From Antrodiella citrinella (lineage: Eukaryota; Basidiomycota; Agaricomycetes; Polyporales; Steccherinaceae), in NCBI GenBank assembly GCA_004802725.1, contig SGPM01000082.1, forward strand, positions 1 to 64,000: 64,000 nt of DNA. Reading direction: 5' to 3'. Position numbers and translations under genes: made by a program. Below are positions 25,436 through 35,715 of this stretch, in pieces. The notes below the pieces were generated by a model, which was not told where the DNA came from, made no database searches, and was given only the letters and a program-made list of their open reading frames with translations. Numbering within the stretch: position 1 is the stretch's first letter; every line of letters begins with the position of its first letter.

Positions 25436-26477
25436 ATGTCTGACCTCACAGGCGGATCTCTCTCTCAGAACCCTCCCAATGCTGACCGTCATATCACGAC
25501 CGGAGGCTCCGACTGGCTGTGGGCTGTGTTCGCCGTCATGGCCCTCAGTACCCTCTTCATGGTCGCATGGTCGTATACCGTGAGTACATCTTTGTCCGTA
25601 GACCAACTATCGCTTATGAGTGCACGTAGCTGCCAAGAGGCACACGCTTCTTCCATAATATTGCCACTCTCATTCTGGCAACCGCGACCATATCCTATTT
25701 CTCTATGGCCTCTGACCTTGGAGCAACTCCCGTACTGGCAGAGTTTTCGCGTGGTAATACTAGCACTCGTCAAATTTGGGTAAGTTCTGATTAGTGACGT
25801 GCGCATGTACGCTCCGTGAGAGGTTTCTAACCATTCTTGGTCTTATAGTTCGTCCGCTACATCCAGTGGTTCATCAACTTCCCTTTGCTCCTCATCCTGC
25901 TGCTCTTCGCCACCGGCCTATCCCTGTCCGACATCTTGACTACCGCGTTCTTCTCTTGGATTGTCGTGGTGTGCGGTCTCGTCGGCGCGTTGACACCCAG
26001 TACCTACAAGTGGGGGTACTTCGTCTTCGGTGTCCTGGCCCTCTTCTACGTTTGGTATGCGCCACCTTAATCTTCAGCTCACGTGCACACACTCATTCGT
26101 GACACAGGTCTTCCCTACTTGGTCATGGTCCTCGTACCACATTCAACGCCGGCACCAGTGTCCGCACAGGATACGTCCGCGGCGCCGGTTTCGTCGCCTT
26201 CATCACCATGCTCTACCCCATCGCATGGGGCTGCGGTGAAGGCGGGAACGTCATCTCACCCACGGGCGAGATGATCTGGTACGGTATCCTCGACTTGATC
26301 CTTGGTCCCATGTTCCTCTTCTTCTTTGTCTTTGGGTTGAGGAACGTGGACTATGGCGCGTTTGGCTTCCATTCGGGGAAGTACAGTGATGGGGCATATG
26401 GAAGTGGTGGTTATGGCCCAGGCGTGGGCCCAAATGCTGGACGATCGGTTGGTACTGGTACGAAGGCTAATGTGTAA
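25436..26477 (+). CDS. Opsin-related seven-helix membrane protein (Hsp30/Mrh1 type)
   Basis: A microbial-rhodopsin-fold protein. ATG 25436 opens with a short polar N-terminus and helix A (WLWAVFAVMALSTLFMVAW). Helix C carries RYIQWFINFPLLLILLL, aligning with the RYADW...LLLLDL region of bacteriorhodopsin. There the arginine is kept, while the proton acceptor aspartate is Gln and the donor aspartate is Ile. Helix F/G are GAGFVAFITMLYPIAWGC and WYGILDLILGPMFLFF. In the latter, the retinal-binding lysine position of LDLLAKP-type opsins is Gly. It should therefore bind no retinal by Schiff base and pump no protons, like the Hsp30/Yro2/Mrh1 stress proteins of fungi. Three short introns join the exons; the last joins YVW to SSLLGHGPRTTFNAGTSV. 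The tail is Gly/Ser/Tyr-rich. Function in this family is unclear; plasma-membrane stress roles are known in yeast. Confidence 0.85.
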
Positions 26478-26903
26478 GAAGCGTGAAGCCCGACTCATCT
26501 TGTAAAGTATCCCATTCTCGGTTCCGTCGTTGAGTATACCTTAGATACCTGTAATTTGGCTCAGGATCATGGATGTATTGTACTACTAGTTCTGTTCGTG
26601 TGATTCTCATATTCAATCGTTTGTGTATCTTTTAGTTTGAAGAGTCCCCCTTGAAGTTCTGTGTGCCACTGAACTGTCGTCTCCCGAGATTCAGGGTCTC
26701 ACAAGCAGCAAAGCTTTTGTGTGCGCCTCATAAGCCCTTCATTCAATGAATGTCGACTACAAACAACTGACGGCAATCTCGTATCCAAGGACCTGCAGCA
26801 TCTGCTTAGTCGAGCTCGTACAAGCTCCGGGGGTGCGGAGATTCACTGTGGGATCGTCAGCTCGGAAATAACGAATCTGCAAGTATACTGTCATTGACAG
26901 CAC

Positions 26904-27787
26904 TTACGAAGGAAGGAGATGAGCTCCGTTCCAGGGATGAGGATGGAGTTCATCGCTGTCTCGAATGATAGGGCCCGTCTCTCGAATGTAGAAGATAGTG
27001 CGGGGACGCGTCATGATCCGTCTATTGAATATAGCATGGGGTCGCGTCATGAAGCGTTTCGAGACGGGGTCGGCTGAAGGTGCGCCGACACTGGACAATA
27101 CGAATCGGTAAGCAGTTGGGAAAACCTCTGATCAAGTTGTGCGACTTACGGCGGGTCGGCGAGAGGTGCATTGACACTGAACGGGACGAATCGGTCAGCG
27201 GCCGGAGAAAATTTAGGCAAGTTACGCGACTTACGACGGGTCTGCGGATGGGGCGGTCGTCCCGCCGTGAGGGGGTGCCTCGGAAAGGACGTGATGGTGA
27301 GAGCCTCTGTGGCGACCAGTATGGTGCGACCTAGGCTCTGGACTGAAAGGCAGTAAGCATCATGATAGTAGCGGTACAGGATAGTGGACACTCACACAGC
27401 GCGCGCAAGCAACTGTTCTTCAAGTTCTCGTTTGATATAGCCTATCATCTGACCAAAGGCCAAAGCAACTTTGGCATCGCCACGAGCCACCAGGTCTTAA
27501 GGTCCTCGCGTTTGAAGTCTATCCCAGAGAGGAACTGGCCGAAGTTGAAGACACCACTCGTGTCGCCGGTGAATCCTTCGCGAGCCAGCGAGTCGAGGTT
27601 TTCGCGCTTGAAATCGCTTCCGGGAATGAACTTCCCCAACTTGAAGTTGAGGGCACTGCTGCTGAGTTCGTCGCGAGGCTCGAGCCAATAGATCGAGGTC
27701 TTCTCGCTTCGACACCCAATCCGAGGGAGAAACGGCGAAAGTGGGAGTGGCAGTAAGAGCAAGAGCGATAATAACAGAAGAATGCAT
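26904..27787 (-). CDS. Putative secreted Kex2-repeat protein with phase-symmetric mini-exons
   Basis: Not a known family. ATG 27787 gives a clear signal peptide (MHSSVIIALALTATPTFAV). Four related units then begin with Lys-Arg-Glu: SKREDLDLLAR, FKRENLDSLAR, FKREDLK and IKRELEEQLLAR. Three units share NFxxGxFxxGxDF-like ends. Lys-Arg is the Kex2 cleavage signal, so several peptides could be released. Exon 1 ends at 27396. Then come exons 27235-27342, 27150-27176 (27 nt) and 26904-27090, separated by 53-59 nt introns that all interrupt codons after the second base. Three exons carry related segments: TAPSADP, VNAPLADP and VGAPSADP; the last exon continues SKRFMTRP. The summed exon length is divisible by three. 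However, units 1-3 of exon 1 can only be read by one extra base near 27680 and one missing base near 27493, so the gene is either slightly mis-assembled or newly dead. Confidence 0.5.
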
Positions 27788-29792
27788 CTTGATAATGTAG
27801 AGTAGGTTGTAAGAGGTTGTAATCGTAAGAGGATGTACGTGAAAGAGAGTCGTAATAATAAGTATATGTGTAGATAAAAGAGCCAGGCTAATAGAGCGAA
27901 GAGTCAGCGAATTGCGACTGCAAAAATGGGTGTCCGACTCACCAGCCAGCACCTGAACTTGGAATGAGCTCGAAAGAAAAAGGTGAGCTGGGGAACCAAC
28001 TGTAGAGGCACTCGCAGTTTAAGTACTAGCCCGATCTCCGATTCCCGTGGATGCCTTGGGAGCACACATACAAGTAGATGGCATCCATGACAGACAGTGG
28101 TTCCTCGTCCACGGTCCATGTATCTTGGCCTGAAACTGCACGACCACCACGCATTGACATGCTCCAGATGTCTGATGGTGCTACGAGAATAGCTCACTGC
28201 TCGCCACAACCTGTGTGTATACCTGAAGGTGTCGCGTGACCCTTCGTTATGAGCCGTACGGCTCTGAATCTTCACCGTGTTTGCTAGTTGAGTGTTGGCT
28301 GCACGGCGATCTCAACTGCCGAAAAAACATAGCGGGTGTCAATCAGGATTCAGAATCAGGAGGGATAATCACACACATCTTTGCACAGCCAATCCTCATC
28401 GCATGCGACATAGAGACCTAACAGTATCAGCAAAATCGTGCTTGAGCGAGATACGACATTACCCTATAACACCACGACATTGTATACAGTACACAGCTGC
28501 GCGGCTTCAAGTTCGAAACCTGTGCAACTGCTTTCAAGTGATTAGATTGCAATTGATCTTGTTACCCCCATTGACAGATGAGAGAAATACCTTATTGTCA
28601 CTAAGTATATAGAATGCCTACGTGGTAGACCTGGCTATGATATGATAGTCCACAGAGTCGTCGGTTGTTGACGTTGAGTATCCTACGTGAATAACCTGTT
28701 TTCTGTTTCACATTCTTGTATGCATTCTGTTACAGATACTGCATTTGTTCCGTAGTTCGCAGAGGCTGATTTCACGCGGCCATACTCGATGCTCCTGATA
28801 CTGGTATTGTTCGATAATCAGCTGAAGTATATGACACGAAGGCGTTGAACGTACTTCAGTTTTTGGGTACTCTGTTCTTGCTCGAGTCGAATGACTGGAA
28901 TGTGAAATCGCATGCCTATGTTTCAGGGATATTCCGGACTGCTGACAGTCGGACGCTGTTGGACGCTAGTCTAAGTGGGGATGATGGATTGACCTGGACC
29001 CACATCCTTGGAAGTTCTTCCGAACATCTACACTCGTGTCTTCTCATAGGGCCTGCTCTCCGGATCAGGGAAGCAAGGCTCCCCGTTGTCAAAGACTATC
29101 GTCGCTCACCGTAGCGACTAGGGATTGGCTTGGTGGGTTTCTGGCCACGAAGAGACCACTAGCTGTAGGAGCTGTATGCTTATGGCATAGGGTGTCGTGG
29201 AAACCGCCCTTTCGGAGTGTCGGCTGGAGGCCTGACCATGATTTGATTACTGGATTCCTGCACACACGTCTCCCAACGACCACGACCATCGCATCCTCGT
29301 CCTCGTCCCCAAATACACTGAGCCTCGGACGGTGGCTCCTCCTTCCGCTCGGTGTGCCGCCTACGGGCAGGATCGGAGACATCCCTCGCCCCCAGAGTCA
29401 GGCGCTTCCCTATTCGTCCCGGTTTGGTAATAGGTCTATGCTGCGAACACTAGTCCGGCCTACTATAAAGTCTCCCGTCTCCCCGTTTTCCTTTCGTCGT
29501 CCTTTTGCTACCTCCGCTCCTCACGTTCTTCGTGCGCATACCCACCCTGACCCACAGCGTGTCCCTTCTTACTTTCAAGTGAGTCTCCAATCAAACAAAT
29601 GCTTGACGGACCTCAGCTCGGACGGTCGACGGACGGAACAGCTCCGAGCCTATTTGTCGCGTGCTTTCCTCATGACGCTCCGCTTCACCACTTTCAATAA
29701 ATTCAACGGGTTCTCGCTTTTCGCTTTTCTGTGCTCACTCTCATCCCTATCTTTTCCAGCTTTTTCCTACCTTTGTCTCCACTCACGACATC
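27788..29792. other. Two-kilobase intergenic region upstream of PEPCK
   Basis: No supported gene. Open frames here (for example 28845-29114 plus and 27904-28275 minus) have no family resemblance. The last 400 bases become C/T-rich, as is usual before strongly expressed fungal genes. Confidence 0.4.
29464..29470 (+). promoter_or_regulatory. Possible TATA box of the PEPCK gene
   Basis: TATAAAG lies 329 bp before the PEPCK start codon and is followed by a pyrimidine-rich leader. The distance is long, so a long or spliced 5' UTR would be required. Confidence 0.35.
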
Positions 29793-31921
29793 ATGGTTTA
29801 CACCCAAGGCGGAACCCCCTACGTGACCCCTCACATCTACCACAAGCACTATGCCCAGGCATTCGATGCGGAAGTGAGCAACTGTACGTCCCACATCATT
29901 TTGTCGTCCTCCGAAGGCGCTCTGTCTCACATCCGAGTTGCACAGTGATCGGTCGCGACCTGGAGTACTTCTCCCAGGCCGGCTTCGACATGGATCGCAT
30001 CCAGCTCAAGCGCAACGCACCCGTTGCTCAGCTTTACGAGGATGCCATCCGCAACGAGGGCGCTATCATATCGTCTTCTGGTGCCCTCATCAACTTCTCG
30101 GGCAAGAAGACGGGTCGTAGCCCCAAAGACAAGCGTATCGTTTACGAAGAGACGTCCAAAGATGATATCTGGTGGGGCTCTGTCAACATCAAGATGGATG
30201 AGCGTCAGTGCTTTCTCTCCACCTCTCCACCCCATCGATGCTGAACGTATTTCGTTTGCAGATACTTTCGAAATTAACCGAGAGCGCGCTATCGATTACC
30301 TGAACACACGTGATAACGTATATGTCTTCGATGGTTACGCCGGCGTACGTTCATATTCGTTATACTCATACGCACGTGTACTGACATGCCGTTACTTCTG
30401 CTAGTGGGATCCCAAGTACCGTATTAAAGTTCGCGTTATCTGTGCTAGGGCTTATCACGCTCTGTTCATGGTGAGCATCTAGATCTCGGACTATATGCGC
30501 GGAGGATTCACGTATCGACCCTTTTCATTAGAACAACATGCTCATTCGGCCGACGGAGGAAGAGCTGCTGGAGTTTGGTGAACCAGACTTCATCATCTAC
30601 AATGCCGGACAGTTCCCGGCGAATCGATTCACCAAGGGCATGTCTTCTAGTACTTCCGTGGAGATCAACTTCAAACGTATGGAGATGGTCATTCTCGGAA
30701 CTGAATACGCGGGAGAGATGAAGAAGGGTGTCTTCTCTGTGATGGTGAATAAATTTTTTTTCTGTCCTAACTTTTTTCCTGTCCTTTTGTTCTGTCCGAC
30801 GCTAACGGTTCACTTTAGCACTACCTTCAACCTGTGAAGTTCGGACAGTTGTCTTTACACTCTTCTGCCAATGTCGGTGTCGATAACGGCGATGTCACTC
30901 TGTTCTTCGGTCTCTCCGGTACTGGAAAGACCACCCTCTCTACCGATCCTCGCCGCAAACTCATCGGAGACGACGAGCACGTCTGGTCCGACGAGGGTGT
31001 CTTCAACATTGAAGGTGGTTGTTACGCCAAAACCATCAACCTCTCTGCGGAGAAGGAACCGGAGATCTTCAGTGCAATCCGGTTTGGCAGTATCCTCGAA
31101 AACGTTGTGTACAACCCTATAACCCGCGTTCCCGACTACGATGACGTGTCTATCACCGAGAACACGCGATGCGCGTACCCAATCGAATACATCCCCGGCG
31201 CTGAGATCCCTTGCATGGTCAACAGGCAACCCAGCAACATCATCATGTTGACTTGCGATGCCTTCGGTGTCCTTCCTCCCGTTGCCAAGCTTACCCCTGA
31301 GCAGGCTAGCTACCACTTCCTCGCTGGTTATACCTCGTACGTGCTCACACTTATGGGATATATATCGTTTGCTGATGTCGATATACAGCAAAACTCCCGG
31401 TACTGAGGATGGTGTTTTGGAGCCCATACCCACCTTCTCGACCTGCTACAGCGCGCCGTTCATTGTTCTTCACGTAAGTTCCTTCTGAGCACTCCGTATG
31501 TTAGCACATCTGACAGCTTCACTCCTTCCCCTCTTTATAGCCTGGCCGCTACGCTGAGATGCTCGCTGAGCGCATGGCCAAGAACGACGTCAACTGCTGG
31601 TTGATCAACACCGGATGGACAGGTGGCAAGTATGGTACGGGCAAGCGCTGCCCCCTCAAGGTCACCCGTCGCATCGTCGACGCCGTGCACTCTGGCGAGC
31701 TCGCCAAGGCGGAGTACGAGAACTTCGGCGTGTTCGGTCTGCAGATCCCCACGGGCCTCGACGGCGTCCCGAGGGAGTTGTTGAACCCGAGGTTGGCGTG
31801 GCAGGACAAGGAGGCGTTCGAGCGCGAGGTGAGGAAGCTCGGAGGCATGTTCAAGAAGGCGTTCGCGCTGTACGAGCAGGATGTAGATGAGAAAGTGAGG
31901 TTGGCGGGACCCCAGTTCTAA
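29793..31921 (+). CDS. PCK1: Phosphoenolpyruvate carboxykinase (ATP)
   Basis: Cytosolic enzyme that converts oxaloacetate and ATP to phosphoenolpyruvate, ADP and CO2, the committed step of gluconeogenesis. ATG 29793 begins [20 protein letters not shown]. Family signatures are present in order: [27 protein letters not shown]-type [18 protein letters not shown], the kinase-1a P-loop [13 protein letters not shown] (near 30915), [21 protein letters not shown] with the metal- and substrate-binding residues, and [15 protein letters not shown] near the nucleotide site. It ends [11 protein letters not shown] at 31921. Six introns of about 50-70 nt are seen. In fungi the gene is repressed by glucose and induced by acetate or ethanol, so the long upstream region is probably regulatory. 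I noticed no damage. Confidence 0.96.
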
Positions 31922-32201
31922 GAGGATATTGCAAGTTTTGGACGGTGCTACTTAGATATTGGTGGTCGTCTTTCCGGCGTTGAAGCTGGGGGCTTGAGCC
32001 TAGTTCTCCTCAGGTTTCGTTTCGGGTCAACACAAGGCGGACATTTCCTATTATAATGTAGCTATCATTTGTATTCACCGGAGACATTGTATAATATAAA
32101 AACACATCTAGAGATGTTCGTCGTATGCCGCGGGATTCGTGCGTCCACAACTACCGCGGACCGTGGGCGCGCTTATAATATTGTCTCTGCCGTTCATCGT
32201 T

Positions 32202-32772
32202 ATGCCTCCAGACTTCAAGACAGCGGTAAAACAAGAGGAAGCCTACCTCGCACAAGTACACCCCACAACGGAGGACATACCAACATGCATGACCCTCTTT
32301 GACGACTTCCTTCTCTGCCACGGTACGCACCACCCCCACCCCTATTCACTTCCTTAACCCATCTTCGTTCACGTTCACGTTCACCTGACCACGCCCCATG
32401 CAGTGATGAACGCGCAAGTCAAATCCCTGTACCGATACGGCAAGATGACGGAATGCAGCCAGAAGGTGGAAGACTTCAAGTTCTGCATGAGCAACAACTG
32501 GATGCACCCGGAGGAGAAGCGGGAGGCGTGGCTCCGCCGCCGCGCGGAGTGGTGGGCGAACAGGCGGTTGGGGAAGAGCAGCGAGGATGTGTGGGACATC
32601 AGGACGTGAGTTCTTTCGTGTTTGGTCATGGGTTCCTCTGTGATGTAAGGGGAGAAGACTGATTCTTTGACGGATGTTGGTTGGGGTGTGTAGGGAGCCT
32701 TTGAAGAATTACCCGCCGCCGGCCCCGAGTGTCTCGCTTGACATGCTCAAGTCGATAAAGACGGTCGACTAG
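32202..32772 (+). CDS. EMI1: DUF3128 / Emi1-like twin-CX9C protein
   Basis: A small protein of the DUF3128 (PANTS-like) family, whose yeast member Emi1 is needed for early meiotic gene induction. Three exons: 32202 to about 32321 (MPPDFKTAVKQEEAYL), about 32403 to 32608, and about 32695 to TAG 32772. The first half holds CMTLFDDFLLC and the second CSQKVEDFKFC, each a CX9C pair. Together they form the twin-CX9C helical hairpin typical of Mia40-imported intermembrane-space proteins. The basic helix EEKREAWLRRRAEWWANRR is the family hallmark. It sits 280 bp downstream of PEPCK on the same strand. Location in mitochondria is inferred from the motif. Confidence 0.85.
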
Positions 32773-33488
32773 ATGAGCNGTATAGNGCGTTTCTGCCTTG
32801 AAGAGAAGAGNGGNNAGGAACCGGCATCCGCTACCCCACTATACCTATCANNTTCAGGAAGTACGTGCATACTTTCATGTCCCGCTGTATACCATAATTN
32901 TACTCTAGAATAAGAGCATCGCTATTCAGGCAGACTGGAGGGACACAAGGACATAGTGTACATTCAGGCCAATACAGGGAGGATATTACAACAAAGCAGC
33001 CTGTTTTGTTGTGGTATGTACNGTTCATGATTTAAAAAAGATGCATGAGATGTCAAATCCTCTGCAGCTCCGACATGGTACAGAATTCAAATTGAATGTA
33101 CAAATTGCCTGGAGTCTTGCGACGAGTCCACAAGACATACCACAGAATGGTTCAAAGGAGACAANNATGGTTCGCAAGACTTGAATATTCATGCATGGGT
33201 ACAAGTCTATAGGGACAATCAGCTAGAGTGTTCCGGGAACGGNCGATACTTATTGCTAGGGTGTCACTCTGCCATTGCGACATGATATCGCCCTTCTGCC
33301 ACATCGCCTGTCGCTCCTTCGCCGTCATCAACGAGACTTCCGCTGGCCGCCCGAGCTCNCCTGGTAGTGACTTTTTCGAACGCTTCTTTGACGGCGGGGA
33401 GTACACCAGTGCCATTCTCCGGACTCATAATGACTATCTCTGNGAGTAGAGCGCACAACACCAGCGAAAGGTGGATAGCACGNAATNA
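32773..33488. other. Poorly resolved stretch with N bases
   Basis: Single and double N bases are scattered from 32779 on, so frames cannot be trusted. A minus-strand frame near 33461-33264 looks mildly coding (EIVIMSPENGTGVLPAVKEA) and could be the last exon of the damaged P-loop gene that lies further right. Confidence 0.3.
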
Positions 33489-35264
33489 TCAGAACGGAAG
33501 GGGAGGCCACAAAGCTAAATAAGAAAGACATGACAGGACAGGGACAGCAGTGACCACGTTACGAGATGACGAAATGGAAGTAACATCCAGGNGAAGTAAG
33601 CAGCTTGAGAGCACGTGGACGAGGCCTCGAAAGGAGTAGGGACAATGCCTCAGTGCGTGATACCCCAAGTTCCCCAACCAACATATCGACATGCTTAGCC
33701 ACAAGAGAGGAGACGGGCAAAAATANACATCCATAGATTGAACAGTACTAGCGAGAGGTGCGGACAGTATTGCTCCTTGCTCGTAGAGGAAACCCAACTC
33801 CGTCATCCGCATCGATCGCCGAGGAACAACTAGATTACCAGTCTGCAGGGGTCGAGCAGAAAAGTGGAACATGCGTCGAGTAGTCGACCATGCAAGATTG
33901 ANGCTTCAGATCCTTTCAAGCGGTCCAGNNATTCTTGCGCGACTTGAATGTCGCTATCGATAAGCACCTTGACAAAGATATCCTGGATTCTCTGAGATGG
34001 AGGGATAATCACGCTGAGCCAACGAGTGCGCAGGCTAGGAATCTGCATGAAGATCCGTGAATGTGATGGATGATTGTCATCCACCATGAGATCTCGCGTA
34101 ACCGCCAGTGCACGTTTGGTTGNCTCGCCGCCTGAATCGACTAACGATCGGATTTNCGCCTCAATGTCTGCACACCAGGCATCGTGAGTCTGTGCTGTGG
34201 CAGAGGCTGCTTCACACAGTCCTACTGACGGCCCTATGGTGTCCACGAAGTCGCGCACACGGTCAAGGTCGCCGGGCCTGGGTGAGCTGCTCTCAACTTG
34301 AATGGTCATCAAACTGAAACCGCACGAAGCAAACACAGACACTCACGTCACAGCGCAGAGTTCTTCCCAGATCCAAGGTTGCNTGTAGAAAGAACTCGCT
34401 GACTTCCGTCTCTCGAGTCTCCTGCAATTGGCAGCCCGCTCACAGGTCGCCATGACAATGTAGTTCTTGTTCGTGTCGACAAGCTGTGAGGGCGGCCTTT
34501 CTCCCGATTCTGGGACGTCACAGAGTAAGATGCAATGGTGGAGTGTCTTATCGAAGGTGATGAAGCTGCTATAGCGAGAGGGCTCAATGATCTCAGCTTT
34601 GCAATCGGCAAAGGCATACAGAGTTCTCCCGTAGTACAGTAGGGCAGGAAGTCCCTCGACGAGCAAACGGGTGAGGACATAGAATAGAAATGTCGTTTTG
34701 CCTGCAGAAAATGTATGTTCAAAACTCAACGATTAAATGTAGTTATCAGGACTTACCAAAGCCAGGCCATCCCATGACAATCAAACCACCTGCGGAGGAG
34801 GCCGGAAATGCTCCAAATTCGTGCGCCGCGTTGTTTCGGTACCGAAAGGCCTTCAGGATGGCGTCGTAGGCGTCGATAAAATCCTTTCGTATGAGCATAA
34901 CACGTCCCTCGGCCTCGGTCGGGATATAGTACTGCAGGTACGTCGCGGTGATTCTGTCCGATTACAAGTGCAAATCAGCGTTGTGTGTACAACAGCTTAG
35001 ACTCGGAGAGACTTACTCCTGGCCCCACTTCACAACCGAAGCATCCGTCTTTTCCGTAGTCTCTTGACTGCGAGAAAAGCTAACGGGCTCCTCGCGCGAA
35101 AGGCGTTCTTGTTGCCACCAAGTATCGCCCGGCGGGACCTGTACAACACGAGTGACGAAGAGCTCTTTGCGGTGCTCCTAAGTCCATGATCGCGCCAATT
35201 CTGCAGTGCGCTGAGCAAAGTCTTGGTTCCTTTCTAAGTTTTCAAGTGTCGATTTTGGTAGCAT
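33489..35264 (-). pseudogene. Crinkler-like P-loop NTPase gene with premature stop
   Basis: Resembles the large family of basidiomycete P-loop proteins often related to crinklers. ATG 35264 gives MLPKSTLENLERNQDFAQRT. At codon 29 there is an in-frame TAG (35178-35180), directly followed in the same frame by EHRKELFVTRVVQVPPGDTWWQQERL, the conserved continuation. Further exons hold PTEAEGRVMLIRKDFIDAYDA and a Walker A motif, GWPGFGKTT, split by an intron between Gly and Lys (34702-34755). Then come FLFYVLTRLL and a Trp-ending block (PWIWEEL). The rest is C-terminal helical sequence interrupted by N bases. Without the TAG the gene would look intact, so one sequencing error could explain it, or translation could begin after the stop. 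Confidence 0.55.
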
Positions 35265-35715
35265 CGTTGAGTACTTTGAGTTGTACAGAGCTGGACGGAA
35301 TGTGTCGGCCAGACCAACTAGAGTGATCGACCCCTATTTGAACGAAGTAGGAATTTTACATAATAGACACGTGTTTTGCCAATACGCTCTGTTTATTACT
35401 ACAAGAGGCGCTTCATTGTCCCAAGAGAAGTAAAGGTTGCTTCTGTCACTGCGCTCCGGCCTCTTGGGCAGTACAGTACTGCGAACTGTTCAATTAATGG
35501 TCGATATCAGCAAGCCTACTCGGCACGGTGACACGCGCGCAGGACCGGTCACCAAGCACGATCTCGGCAAGGTAACGCAGCCCTAGGCCTAGCACGACTC
35601 CGAACGAGTGACATGTAAGAGGCCCGGCACTTTTCCTGATGAGCACGACAGCAGTTACAACAAGTTGAATACTCAGTACATTCGACAGCTCACACGCCTC
35701 TAGACACAAACCAGC
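35265..35715. other. Intergenic, no gene seen
   Basis: Spacer between the 5' end of the damaged P-loop gene and the 3' end of MCM2. No frame with family resemblance was found. Confidence 0.4.

Noticed and set aside
28845..29114. 89-codon plus-strand frame upstream of PEPCK
   Set aside because: No recognisable motif and no splice partner; probably chance.
30855..31433. Long antisense frame over the PEPCK gene
   Set aside because: A shadow of the well-supported sense gene caused by its codon bias.
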